From NCBI GenBank assembly GCA_036380715.1, contig DASVEF010000185.1, forward strand, positions 21,666 through 85,665: 64,000 nucleotides of DNA, in the 5' to 3' direction. The notes beneath the pieces were generated by a model, which was given only the letters and a program-made list of their open reading frames with translations, made no database searches and was not told where the DNA came from. Position 1 is the first letter of the stretch. Every line of letters starts with the position of its first letter. The position numbers were made by a program, and so were the translations under genes. This DNA comes from UBA5704 sp036380715. GTDB lineage: Bacteria > Acidobacteriota > Thermoanaerobaculia > Multivoradales > UBA5704. Positions 34,664 to 42,500 of the stretch are shown one piece after another.

Positions 34664-35455
34664 ATGAGCGAGCACTCCGCTATCGAGTGGACCGATGCCA
34701 CCTGGAACCCTGTCCGAGGTTGCACCAAGATCAGCTCGGGCTGTGCCCACTGCTACGCGGAGACGTTCGCCGAGCGCTTCCGCGGCGTTCCGGGTCACCC
34801 ATACGAGCAGGGCTTCGACCTCCGCCTCGTCCCGGAGAAGCTGACCCAGCCCTTGCTGTGGCGCCAGCCCAAAATGGTCTTCGTGAACTCCATGAGCGAC
34901 CTGTTTCACGAAGATGTGCCCGACGACTACACTGTCAAGGTGGCTCGGGTGATGCAACTCGCGAGCTGGCACACTTATCAGGTCCTCACCAAAAGGTCCG
35001 AGCGGCTGCGGGACCTGCTGAAGACCAGGCTCCGGTTCGCCGCCGAGGAGCCGCACATCTGGTGGGGAGTAAGTGTCGAAAACCGGAAGCAGGGGTTGCC
35101 TCGGATCGAACACCTCCAAGCTGCGCCCGCCGTGGTCCGCTTTCTGTCCATCGAGCCGCTCCTCGAAGGGTTAGGGGCTGTTGACCTCTCTGGAATCAGT
35201 TGGGTGATCGTAGGAGGGGAGAGCGGGCCTGGAGCCCGGCCGATTGAGGAATCCTGGGTCATTGAGATCCGGGACCAGTGCCACCGGGCCAGAGTTCCCT
35301 TCTTCTTCAAGCAGTGGGGAGGCAGGCACAAGTCGCGGACGGGCCGCCGCCTCGAAGGCCGGACCTATGACGAGCTTCCGCTGAGAATATCCGACTCCGT
35401 GAAAAGCCCAGAGGCCCTGAGAGCCGCGCTCACCGAAGTCCAAGCCTTCTGTTGA
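34664..35455 (+). CDS. DUF5131 / phage Gp37-Gp68 family three-Cys-motif protein
   Basis: Encodes 263 aa. Typical start MSEHSAIEWTDATWNPVRGC and the three-cysteine motif C-x6-C-x2-C (GCTKISSGCAHCYAE). Also seen: MVFVNSMSDLFHEDVPDDY, YQVLTKRSERL, WWGVSVEN, RFLSIEPLLE, WVIVGGESGPGARP and PFFFKQWGG, all family hallmarks. The cysteine arrangement suggests an Fe-S or radical-SAM-like cofactor, which is inference. It lies eight bases before its usual partner TcmP. Confidence 0.92.
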   Translation: MSEHSAIEWTDATWNPVRGCTKISSGCAHCYAETFAERFRGVPGHPYEQGFDLRLVPEKLTQPLLWRQPKMVFVNSMSDLFHEDVPDDYTVKVARVMQLASWHTYQVLTKRSERLRDLLKTRLRFAAEEPHIWWGVSVENRKQGLPRIEHLQAAPAVVRFLSIEPLLEGLGAVDLSGISWVIVGGESGPGARPIEESWVIEIRDQCHRARVPFFFKQWGGRHKSRTGRRLEGRTYDELPLRISDSVKSPEALRAALTEVQAFC

Positions 35456-35463
35456 GTGTCAGT

Positions 35464-36627
35464 ATGCCGAACGACGAGATCTACCAAGATCGCGAACAGA
35501 GCCTTGTCAAGCATCACATTCTTCGCAAGTACCTGCGGCGGTTCGCGCCTATCGTTGGCTCTGGCTGGAACTCGATCACGTACGTGGACTGCTTCGCAGG
35601 GCCGTGGAACACGCAGTCTCCAGATTTGAGGGACAGTTCGTTCGCCATTGCGCTTGAAGAGCTTCGACGGGCACGGCAAACTCACGCAGACCGCGGAAGG
35701 ACCATCCAACTCCGCTGCTTCTTTCTGGAGAAAGATAGGAGGGCTTATGATGAGCTTCAGAGCTTCGCCAGTCGTATACAGGACGCCGAAGTCAAGGTCC
35801 TGAACAGCTCCTTCGAGAACTCCGTTGGAGAGATTTTAAGGTTTGTTGGCAGCGGAGGCGCGAGGACGTTTCCTTTTATCTTCATTGACCCAACTGGCTG
35901 GACAGGATTTTCTCTGCAGACCATTACTCCTCTCTTGCGGCTCAGGCCGGGAGAAGTCCTCATCAACTTTATGACGGGTCATATCCGTCGCTTTCTCGAT
36001 TTGGAGCAGTCTCGGCAGAGCTTTGAGGACCTCTTTGGCTCTCAGGACTTCAGAGCAGTAATCCAAGGTCTGTCAGGAATAGAGCTTGAGGACGCGGCTG
36101 TATCCGAGTACATGAAGAGCGTGAAGACGGCTGGAGGGTTCGAGTATGTGCTCCCAGCCATCGTTTTGCATCCTGAGATCAATCGCACGCATTTCCATCT
36201 CATCTATGCCACACGCCATCCGAGGGGAGTCGAGGTCTTCAAGAGTGCCGAGAAATCGGCAATGGAGGAGATGGAAAGAGTTCGCGCCGAGGCTCAACAG
36301 CGGCACCGAGAAGAAAGGAGCAGACAGCCAGAGCTGTTTCGCACCCAGGAAAGCCCGGAAAGCAGGCACTACAATGAGCTTCGGGAGCGCTATCTGGAAA
36401 GGGCAAAACAGAATGTCCTCTCTCTGTTACGCCAGAGGCGGCGAGTCCCTTACGATGAAGCATGGGCGGTAGCGCTCTCGCTGCCCTTGGTGTGGGAGAG
36501 TGATGTAAAACAATGGATTCGCGAGTGGCAGAACCAAAGCTCTCTCGGAGTCGAGGGCTTGATGGGGAGCGCGCGAGTTCCGAGCCGGGAACAGAACAAC
36601 ATTCTCGTCTGGCGAGGTCAGGGCTAG
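35464..36627 (+). CDS. tcmP: Three-Cys-motif partner protein TcmP
   Basis: Encodes 387 aa from ATG 35464; TTG 35452, overlapping the previous stop, is an alternative. Family features: DREQSLVKHHILRKYLRRFAP, ITYVDCFAGPWNTQS, RCFFLEKDRRAYDEL, FPFIFIDPTGWTGFS, VLINFMTGHIRRF, GGFEYVLPAIVLHPEINRTHFHLIYATRHPRGVEVFK in pieces. The ITYVDCFAGPW and FIDPTGW segments look like a Rossmann methyltransferase-like fold. The TcmP-DUF5131 pairing is known, but its function is not established; a mobile or defence-associated role is inferred from its patchy distribution. Its stop overlaps the convergent gene by 4 bases. Confidence 0.9.
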   Translation: MPNDEIYQDREQSLVKHHILRKYLRRFAPIVGSGWNSITYVDCFAGPWNTQSPDLRDSSFAIALEELRRARQTHADRGRTIQLRCFFLEKDRRAYDELQSFASRIQDAEVKVLNSSFENSVGEILRFVGSGGARTFPFIFIDPTGWTGFSLQTITPLLRLRPGEVLINFMTGHIRRFLDLEQSRQSFEDLFGSQDFRAVIQGLSGIELEDAAVSEYMKSVKTAGGFEYVLPAIVLHPEINRTHFHLIYATRHPRGVEVFKSAEKSAMEEMERVRAEAQQRHREERSRQPELFRTQESPESRHYNELRERYLERAKQNVLSLLRQRRRVPYDEAWAVALSLPLVWESDVKQWIREWQNQSSLGVEGLMGSARVPSREQNNILVWRGQG

Positions 36628-37400
36628 CGACTTGGCTCCGCAGACCTTCCCGGCACCGGCCCATTCTCCAGGAACAGCTCCCACAGCCGCCGCCAGACCC
36701 TCCAGGTGTGGCCTCCCTCGGTGGTGAAGACGTGCTCCGGGGGGAGCGCCGCGGCGAGCAGGCCGTTCGGCTTTGCGAAGCGGTCGCCGGTGCCGTAACC
36801 GAGATAGAGCGGCGGCGGATTGGTGGCCAATGGATTCGTGTACTCCTTGAGGAAGAGCCACAGGCGGCGAAGGTCCTTCTCGCCAGGCTCTTCCTGCGGA
36901 GACCAGGCGGCGAGGCCGCCGGCGCTCTCGATCTCCCGCAGGACGTCTTCCTCTCCCAGGAACGGCGCGAGGATCACCATTCCGCTCACGTCCTCGGGAT
37001 ACTCCCGGGCATAGAGCAGCGAGCCGAAACCGCCGAGCGAGATGCCGGCCAGCCAGATCTCGCGGATGCCTTCGGCGCGCGCCGGCGCGATCACGTCCTC
37101 CCGCAGGCGCCGCACGATCGACCTGTCGTAGAAGTAGCCGAGGTGGGAATCGACGCCGATCATGGCGCAACGGGAGCCTTTGCGCTGGAGGGCGGCGGGG
37201 AAGCCGTGACGCAGGAAGTCCTCGAGCTGGTCTCCGCGGCCGGGCAGGAAGACCACCATGCAACGGGAGCCCCCGGCCGCCTTGACGAGGGGCAGCGTAC
37301 GGATCGGAACGGTCGTCGGATCCGGGCGGTAGAGGCAGCCGCCCGCCACGATGACCAGGGTCAGCAGCGCAATTCCGCGGGCGAGGGTGCGATGGACCAT
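36624..37400 (-). CDS. Alpha/beta-hydrolase lipoprotein
   Basis: Encodes 258 aa. GAGGAG lies nine bases upstream of ATG 37400. N-terminus ALLTLVIVAGGCLYRPD is a lipobox-like signal. Hydrolase features: VVFLPGRGDQLEDF, nucleophile GISLGGFGSLL, acid candidate in YGTGDRFAKP, and His in GGHTWRVWRRLW. Likely an esterase-type enzyme on the periplasmic face; substrate unknown. It ends against TcmP and is separate from the operon upstream (46 bases from the response-regulator stop). Confidence 0.85.
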   Translation of the reverse strand: MVHRTLARGIALLTLVIVAGGCLYRPDPTTVPIRTLPLVKAAGGSRCMVVFLPGRGDQLEDFLRHGFPAALQRKGSRCAMIGVDSHLGYFYDRSIVRRLREDVIAPARAEGIREIWLAGISLGGFGSLLYAREYPEDVSGMVILAPFLGEEDVLREIESAGGLAAWSPQEEPGEKDLRRLWLFLKEYTNPLATNPPPLYLGYGTGDRFAKPNGLLAAALPPEHVFTTEGGHTWRVWRRLWELFLENGPVPGRSAEPSR

Positions 37401-37446
37401 CCTCCGTTTCTCCTCGCAGCGATCCGGATGCAGGCTCCGCGCCTGC

Positions 37447-38832
37447 TTACGGTTCGTCCGTGGTTCCCCCCGGTCTCCGGATGCCCAGCGCCCGCACCTT
37501 CTGGTGGAGGTAGGTGCGCTGGACGTCGAGCAGGCGGGCGGCGGCGGTGAAGTTCCAGCGGGTGCGGTGCAGGACGCTCTCGATGTACTCGCGCTCGCAG
37601 CGGGCGCGCAGGTCGCGCAGCGGGATCACCGGAAAGGCCGGCGGCAGGCGCAGGAGGCCGGTCTCCGGCGGCGGCTCGGACTCGAAGAAGCCCGAGGGGA
37701 GCTGGTCGGGCGTGATCGGATCGCCGCCGAAGACCACCAGCCGCTCGCACAGGTTGCGCAGCTCCCGCACGTTGCCCGGCCACGCGTAGCGCTCCAGCAG
37801 AGGGCAGACCTCGGGATCGACCCGACGGGGGCGCGCCCGGTGCTGACGGGCGAAGCGCTCCAGGAAGTGATCGAAGAGAAGCCGGATATCCCCGCCCCGA
37901 TCGCGCAGCGGCGGCACCGCGACCAACAGGTGGGCGAGGCGGAAATAGAGGTCCTCGCGAAATATCCCTTCCCGGATCGCTCTCTCCAGATCGCGGTTCG
38001 TCGCCGCGATCACCCGCACGTCCACGCGCCGGTCGCGGGTCTCGCCGATCCGCCGCACCCGGCCGTCCTCCAGCACGCGCAGGAGGCGCGACTGCAGCGC
38101 GGTCTCCATGTCGCCGATCTCGTCCAGGAACAGCGTCCCCCCGTCGGCCTCCTCGAACAGGCCGGGCTTAGCGGTCTTGGCGTCGGTGAACGCTCCTCGG
38201 GCGTGGCCGAACAGCTCGTCCTCGACCAGCGAGCCGGGGATCGCCGCGCAATTGATCTGGACGAACGGCCGGTGCACGCGGGCGCTCTGCCGGTGAAGGG
38301 CAGCCGCCACCAGCTCCTTGCCCGTGCCGCTCTCGCCGGCGACGAGGACCCGCGCGTCCGTGGCCGCGGCGCGGGCGATCTTCTGCCGCAGCTCCTCGAT
38401 GGCGGGCGAGGCGCCGAGGATCTCCGGCTCCCCTTTGAGCGAGGCCACCTCGCGCTGCAGAGCGTGGTGCTCCAGGGCGTTGCGGATCGAGCGCAGCAGG
38501 CGCTCGCGGCTGAACGGCTTCTCGACGAAGTCGTGCACGCCGAGCCGCAGGGCCTCGACGGTCTCGCTGATCGAGGCCTCACCCGAGATGATGATCGTCG
38601 GCGGCAGGCGCCGCGCCGCCACCAGCCGGCGCACCAGGTCGACGCCGCTCATGCCGGGCAGGCGGACGTCGAGCAGCAGGAGGTGGGGGAGTGGAGTCCC
38701 GGGCCTCTCCAGATGGGCCAGCGCCTCCTCCGCCGAGGTCAGGGCCGTGGGCGCGTAGCCCTCCTCGCGGAGCTGAAGAAGCAGGCCGGCGCGGATCTTT
38801 TCGTCGTCCTCGACGATGAGGAGCTGGGTCAT
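37447..38832 (-). CDS. Sigma-54-dependent response regulator (NtrC family)
   Basis: Encodes 461 aa. Receiver 1-120 (IVEDDEKIR, phospho-Asp in LLLLDVRLPGMSG, TIIISGEAS, VEKPFS), AAA+ domain from about 140 (Walker A GESGTGKELVA, Walker B GGTLFLDEIGDM, arginine finger region FREDLYFRLA), Fis-type HTH at the C-terminus (LDVQRTYLHQKVRALGI). The sigma-54-contacting loop reads GAFTDA instead of the canonical GAFTGA. It is the last gene of the operon and overlaps the kinase by ATGA. It would respond to the upstream kinase. Confidence 0.95.
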   Translation of the reverse strand: MTQLLIVEDDEKIRAGLLLQLREEGYAPTALTSAEEALAHLERPGTPLPHLLLLDVRLPGMSGVDLVRRLVAARRLPPTIIISGEASISETVEALRLGVHDFVEKPFSRERLLRSIRNALEHHALQREVASLKGEPEILGASPAIEELRQKIARAAATDARVLVAGESGTGKELVAAALHRQSARVHRPFVQINCAAIPGSLVEDELFGHARGAFTDAKTAKPGLFEEADGGTLFLDEIGDMETALQSRLLRVLEDGRVRRIGETRDRRVDVRVIAATNRDLERAIREGIFREDLYFRLAHLLVAVPPLRDRGGDIRLLFDHFLERFARQHRARPRRVDPEVCPLLERYAWPGNVRELRNLCERLVVFGGDPITPDQLPSGFFESEPPPETGLLRLPPAFPVIPLRDLRARCEREYIESVLHRTRWNFTAAARLLDVQRTYLHQKVRALGIRRPGGTTDEP

Positions 38833-40190
38833 GGTGCGTTCTCCGGATCAGGGCCGGCGGAGCCCTCACCCCCGTCCCCTCTCCCGTCACCGGGAGAGGG
38901 GCGCCCCCAACTCTCCCGCGTCTTCTCCCCCTCTCCCGGCGACGGGAGAGGGGGCCGGGGGGTGAGGGTCTTCGGGAGAGGGTCAACAGGTGAGATTCGC
39001 GGCAGCAGCAATCGAAACGTCGTCCCCGCCTCGGAGCTCTCCACCAGCTCCAGGTCGCCGCCGTGGTCGAGCAGAATTTTTTTGGAAATCGCCAGGCCCA
39101 GGCCCATGCCTTCGCCCGGCCGGCGGCTGGTGACGTAGGGCTCGAAGATCCGCGGCCGGATCTCCGGCGCCACCCCGGGACCATCGTCTGACACGTCAAG
39201 GAAGACGTCCCGCGCGGTCTCGCCCGGCCGCAGCGTCACCGTGCCGCGCCGGGCTCCCAGGGCCAGCGAGCTGTTGTCGCAGAGATTGACCAGCACCTGC
39301 CGCAGCATCTCGCGGTCGATGGCCGCGTCGAGCTTCCCGGGCGCGGGCTCCAGGCGCAGCGCCAGGTTGGGCCAGGCGCCGCCGAAGGTGGTGGCGAATT
39401 CGCCGGCGGCTTTCGCGAGGTCGTGGACCTCCAGCCGGGGCTGGGGGAGGCGGGCGAACGAGGTGAACTGCTGCGCAAAGCGGCTCAGCCGCTCGATGTC
39501 CTCGCCGACGCTGCTGGCGGCCCGGCGGATCTCTTCAGGTGGCGGCGGCTCTTCGTCGGCCAGGAGCTGCTGGAGGCGGGAGATCTCCAGCCGCGCGGCG
39601 GTCAGCGGCGTGCGCATCTCGTGAGCGTGGCGCCGCGCCGCCTCCTGCCAGCGCGACAGGTTTTCGAGAGAGGCCAGGCGCCGGCGGTCGCGCGCCATGA
39701 TCCGCGAGGTCTCCTCGATCATGGCGGCGATCCGTCCCAGGATGTCCCGTCCAGGGTCGCCGATCACCACGTCCTCGCGGCCGGAGGAGAGCTGGACCAG
39801 GGCGTCCCGCAGGCGTGCGATCCGCCGCTCCCAGCGCCCCTGGCGGACCAGGTGCGCGCCGCCGGCCACCACCAGGACGCCGCCGACGATTCCCAGGAGG
39901 ATCAGCTCGTATCGCCGCAGGATCTCCCGCCGGTTGTGCTCCAGGATGCGCAGGTTGTTGAGCAGAGCCTGCGCCTCCTCGAACCGCCGCCGGTAGCCGG
40001 CGCTTCCCGCGGGATCGAGCCGCGCGAGCCGCTTCTGGTCCTGGAGCGAGCGCTCCAGCGACTCCACGATCTCCGGCCGCACGCCGAGGCGGAACCAGGC
40101 GGCCGAGATCTGCCGCTCGAACAGCCAGAGGACCGCCGCCGCGGCCAGCAGCAGGCCGCAGAGCGTGGCGACGGTGGACTTCCAGCTCAT
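38829..40190 (-). CDS. Membrane-bound sensor histidine kinase (NtrY-like)
   Basis: Encodes 453 aa from ATG 40190, which overlaps the stop of the previous gene (ATGA). Two membrane segments (ATLCGLLLAAAAVLWLF near residue 10; LILLGIVGGVLVVAGGAHLV near 105) enclose a small periplasmic helical part. HAMP-like linker, then H box EAARRHAHEMRTPLTAARLE, N box LVNLCDNSSLALGA, and G boxes VSDDGPGVAPEIR and GEGMGLGLAISKK. The last about 45 residues (TPRPPLPSPGEGEK ... RPSPGDGRGDGGEGSAGP) come from two CCCTCTCCC repeats, while the ATGA overlap with the regulator gene is kept. Confidence 0.93.
   Translation of the reverse strand: MSWKSTVATLCGLLLAAAAVLWLFERQISAAWFRLGVRPEIVESLERSLQDQKRLARLDPAGSAGYRRRFEEAQALLNNLRILEHNRREILRRYELILLGIVGGVLVVAGGAHLVRQGRWERRIARLRDALVQLSSGREDVVIGDPGRDILGRIAAMIEETSRIMARDRRRLASLENLSRWQEAARRHAHEMRTPLTAARLEISRLQQLLADEEPPPPEEIRRAASSVGEDIERLSRFAQQFTSFARLPQPRLEVHDLAKAAGEFATTFGGAWPNLALRLEPAPGKLDAAIDREMLRQVLVNLCDNSSLALGARRGTVTLRPGETARDVFLDVSDDGPGVAPEIRPRIFEPYVTSRRPGEGMGLGLAISKKILLDHGGDLELVESSEAGTTFRLLLPRISPVDPLPKTLTPRPPLPSPGEGEKTRESWGRPSPGDGRGDGGEGSAGPDPENAP
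38860..38971. repeat. CCCTCTCCC palindromic repeat, tandem pair inside the kinase gene
   Basis: Two copies (about 38860-38909 and 38925-38971), each with the CCCTCTCCCG/CGGGAGAGG stem and an arm CCCTCACCCCC or GGGGGTGAGGG, lie in opposite orientation and in frame within the 3' end of the kinase gene. Confidence 0.9.
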
Positions 40191-40849
40191 CGTCGTCGCT
40201 CCCGGCCCGGCGGGCCCGACGGGAAAATCAGGTTCCACTCGGATTCGAGCAGCGCCGTCCTCTGGAGCGAGGTGGCCATCAACAGGTTGAGGACCTGGCC
40301 GAACGTGGCCGGCTGGTCCTCGACGGCCTCGGCGACCGCGCCGGCGCTGCCCGGCTCCCGGGCCGCGAGCGATTCGGAGAGCCAGCGCTGCGCTTCGAGC
40401 TGCTCGGATTGCGAGAAGGGGATCACCCGCAGCCGTACCTCGACCTTCCAGGGCGGACCGCCCGCGGGCCGCGGCAGCCGCGCCACGTCGAACCGCGCCT
40501 CGCGCCACCATTCGGCGAGGCGATCGAACGAGGGAAAGCGGGCACGGATGACCTTGCCCGTGGCATCCACCCGGTTCACCAGGTAGACCTCGTCCCACAG
40601 CTCGTAGCGGATGTCGACCCGGGCACCCCCTTCGATCCTCTCCCGGCCGGCGCCGGTCGCCCGGACATGGAAAGCCAGCGTCGTGGTGAGCCCGGTGCCG
40701 AGCTGCTTGCGGACCTCCTCGCGGCCGAGCAGGGGAGGGAGAGAGGTGAGAACGGCCCAGTCCCCGGCCCCCGGCTCCAGGCGCGGCGCCTGGGCGTGGA
40801 GCCGCGGCGCGAACAGCAGGAGCAGGACCAACAGGGAGGCGCCTCTCAT
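40187..40849 (-). CDS. DUF4390-like exported protein
   Basis: Encodes 220 aa from ATG 40849, preceded by GGAGG and overlapping the stop of the barrel gene. Signal peptide ASLLVLLLLFAPRLHAQ. The body (DIRYELWDEVYLVNR, FPSFDRLAEWWREARFDVARL, WKVEVRLRVIPFSQSEQLEAQRWL in parts) fits DUF4390, a periplasmic family typically encoded just before NtrY-like kinases. It may modulate the kinase's sensor part. Confidence 0.75.
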   Translation of the reverse strand: MRGASLLVLLLLFAPRLHAQAPRLEPGAGDWAVLTSLPPLLGREEVRKQLGTGLTTTLAFHVRATGAGRERIEGGARVDIRYELWDEVYLVNRVDATGKVIRARFPSFDRLAEWWREARFDVARLPRPAGGPPWKVEVRLRVIPFSQSEQLEAQRWLSESLAAREPGSAGAVAEAVEDQPATFGQVLNLLMATSLQRTALLESEWNLIFPSGPPGRERRR

Positions 40850-42240
40850 GGCAGCACCTCCCCGATGTCCAGATAGGTGAGCTGGAACCGCAACCGACCC
40901 CAAGGATTGCGGTAGACGAGTCCGGTCGACAGGCTGAGCCGCTCCAGCGGATTGGGGGTGTCCAGCCCGAGCTGCGGCGAGCTGCCCTCGAACCCGACCT
41001 CCAGGCCCGTCTCCCACCGCAGGTCGCCGAAGCCGTTCTCGCCGCGCGCCCGCCGGAGGCTGATCGCGTGCTGGAGGCCCGCGGACAACCCGTAGACGTC
41101 CAAGTCGGCCTCTTGGATCGACTCTTCGCGCGCGGGCAGGTCATGGATCGACGACCGGCCGAGGGAGAGCCGGCCCGTGCCGGACACGGTCTGCCGAGGC
41201 GTGAGCGACCAGTGCCGGGTGGCCGAGACCACGGCGGCCACGGAGCGCGCCTCGTACGGCGGGATGTCCTCCTGGATGACGTCGAGCTGGAACGGGAGCT
41301 CCCTGAGGATGTAGCGTATACGCAGCAGGTCGTCCGTCTCGAAGGAGTAAGCCTCGATTCCGGCTGAGAGCGTGAAGCCGCGGGTCGGCACCAGCGGATC
41401 GTCGCTCGTGTCGAGGACCCACTTCGCCTCAGCCCGGTTGTAGGTCATGGTTCCGTCGCTCCCGCCGACCTCCAGCACGGGAGGGAACTCGAAGGTATCG
41501 AGAACCTCGAACCGCTCGCCGGAGCCGCCGCTCTTCCGGGTCCAGCCGATCTGGAGCGACTGGTTTTTCCGCAGCGGAATGCCCAGGTTGAGGGACGTCC
41601 TGTCATAACCGTCCCAGTCCCACGAGACGAAGCCCGGGTCGAGCGCGTAGGGGAGGGTCTCGGCCACGCAGCAGACGTTTTCGGGAAGGTGCGAATAGCC
41701 GAGGCTGGCCACGATCCCTCGGCCGAACAGGTCGTACTGCGAATAGCCGGCCTGGAACCCCTCCTCGCTGTCGAGCGACCCGAACAGGACGCTGGAGCGC
41801 CCGACGAACAGCCGGGCTCCGATCAGCCCGGGGAACGAGAAGGTGGTCGTCAAGCTACCGAATTCCCGTCCCGCCAGGCTCAGCGGCTCGTCGAAATGGG
41901 TGACGCGGATCGAATGGTCGAAGAAGAACCACTTCGCCGGCGTGACCTGGATGACCAGCTCGTAGGAGCCCCGCTGGCTCCCCTTGCGCAGCGCGAACGT
42001 GGCGTCCAGAACGAAAGGCAGCCGGTGGACGCGATAGATCGCCTGCCGCAGATCCTCCTCCATGTAGGTCTGCCCCTCCTGTAGCCGCGTCTCCGCTTCG
42101 ACAATGTTCGCTGCGGCCGTTCTCGTCCCCTCGACCGTGATCGTCTCGATCAGAAAGCCGGGTGGCTCCTCAGCCCCCGCGGCGAGCGGGGCCAGGAAGA
42201 GCGCCGTCAACAACCATGCGGCGATCCAGTGTGATCTCAT
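40846..42240 (-). CDS. Outer-membrane beta-barrel protein with POTRA-like N-terminus
   Basis: Encodes 464 aa, first gene of the operon. Signal peptide HWIAAWLLTALFLAPLAAGA. Residues about 30-105 resemble a single POTRA domain (FLIETITVEGTRTAAANIV, LRQAIYRVHRLPFVLDATF), as in BamA/TamA/FhaC-like proteins. The rest is alternating beta-strand text with DTSDDPLVPTRGFTLSAGIE, the typical surface-antigen barrel motif, and it ends in a short strand LRFQLTYLDIGEVLP. Probably inserts in the outer membrane. Its co-transcription with a sensor pair suggests envelope-state sensing. Its stop overlaps the next gene by ATGA. Confidence 0.82.
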   Translation of the reverse strand: MRSHWIAAWLLTALFLAPLAAGAEEPPGFLIETITVEGTRTAAANIVEAETRLQEGQTYMEEDLRQAIYRVHRLPFVLDATFALRKGSQRGSYELVIQVTPAKWFFFDHSIRVTHFDEPLSLAGREFGSLTTTFSFPGLIGARLFVGRSSVLFGSLDSEEGFQAGYSQYDLFGRGIVASLGYSHLPENVCCVAETLPYALDPGFVSWDWDGYDRTSLNLGIPLRKNQSLQIGWTRKSGGSGERFEVLDTFEFPPVLEVGGSDGTMTYNRAEAKWVLDTSDDPLVPTRGFTLSAGIEAYSFETDDLLRIRYILRELPFQLDVIQEDIPPYEARSVAAVVSATRHWSLTPRQTVSGTGRLSLGRSSIHDLPAREESIQEADLDVYGLSAGLQHAISLRRARGENGFGDLRWETGLEVGFEGSSPQLGLDTPNPLERLSLSTGLVYRNPWGRLRFQLTYLDIGEVLP

Positions 42241-42500
42241 GGCTTACCTCTCCTCGTCCGGCGCGGGCGTGCTGCCCGCGGCGTCGCCGGAGGGAGATGG
42301 CAATCGGAGAGCCAGGCGCCGGTTCGGGTGGGAGAAATACGGAACCTCCAGAAAACAAAGCCTTTGGCGGATGAGCCGTCATCCGGCGAGGCCGTCTTGG
42401 ATCGTGCGGACCGTATGGAGAAGCATACACCCTGTACGGGAAATCGGTCGGCCCGGCGCGGCGTATCATGCCGGCGAGGATGCCAGCGCTTCCAGGGGAG

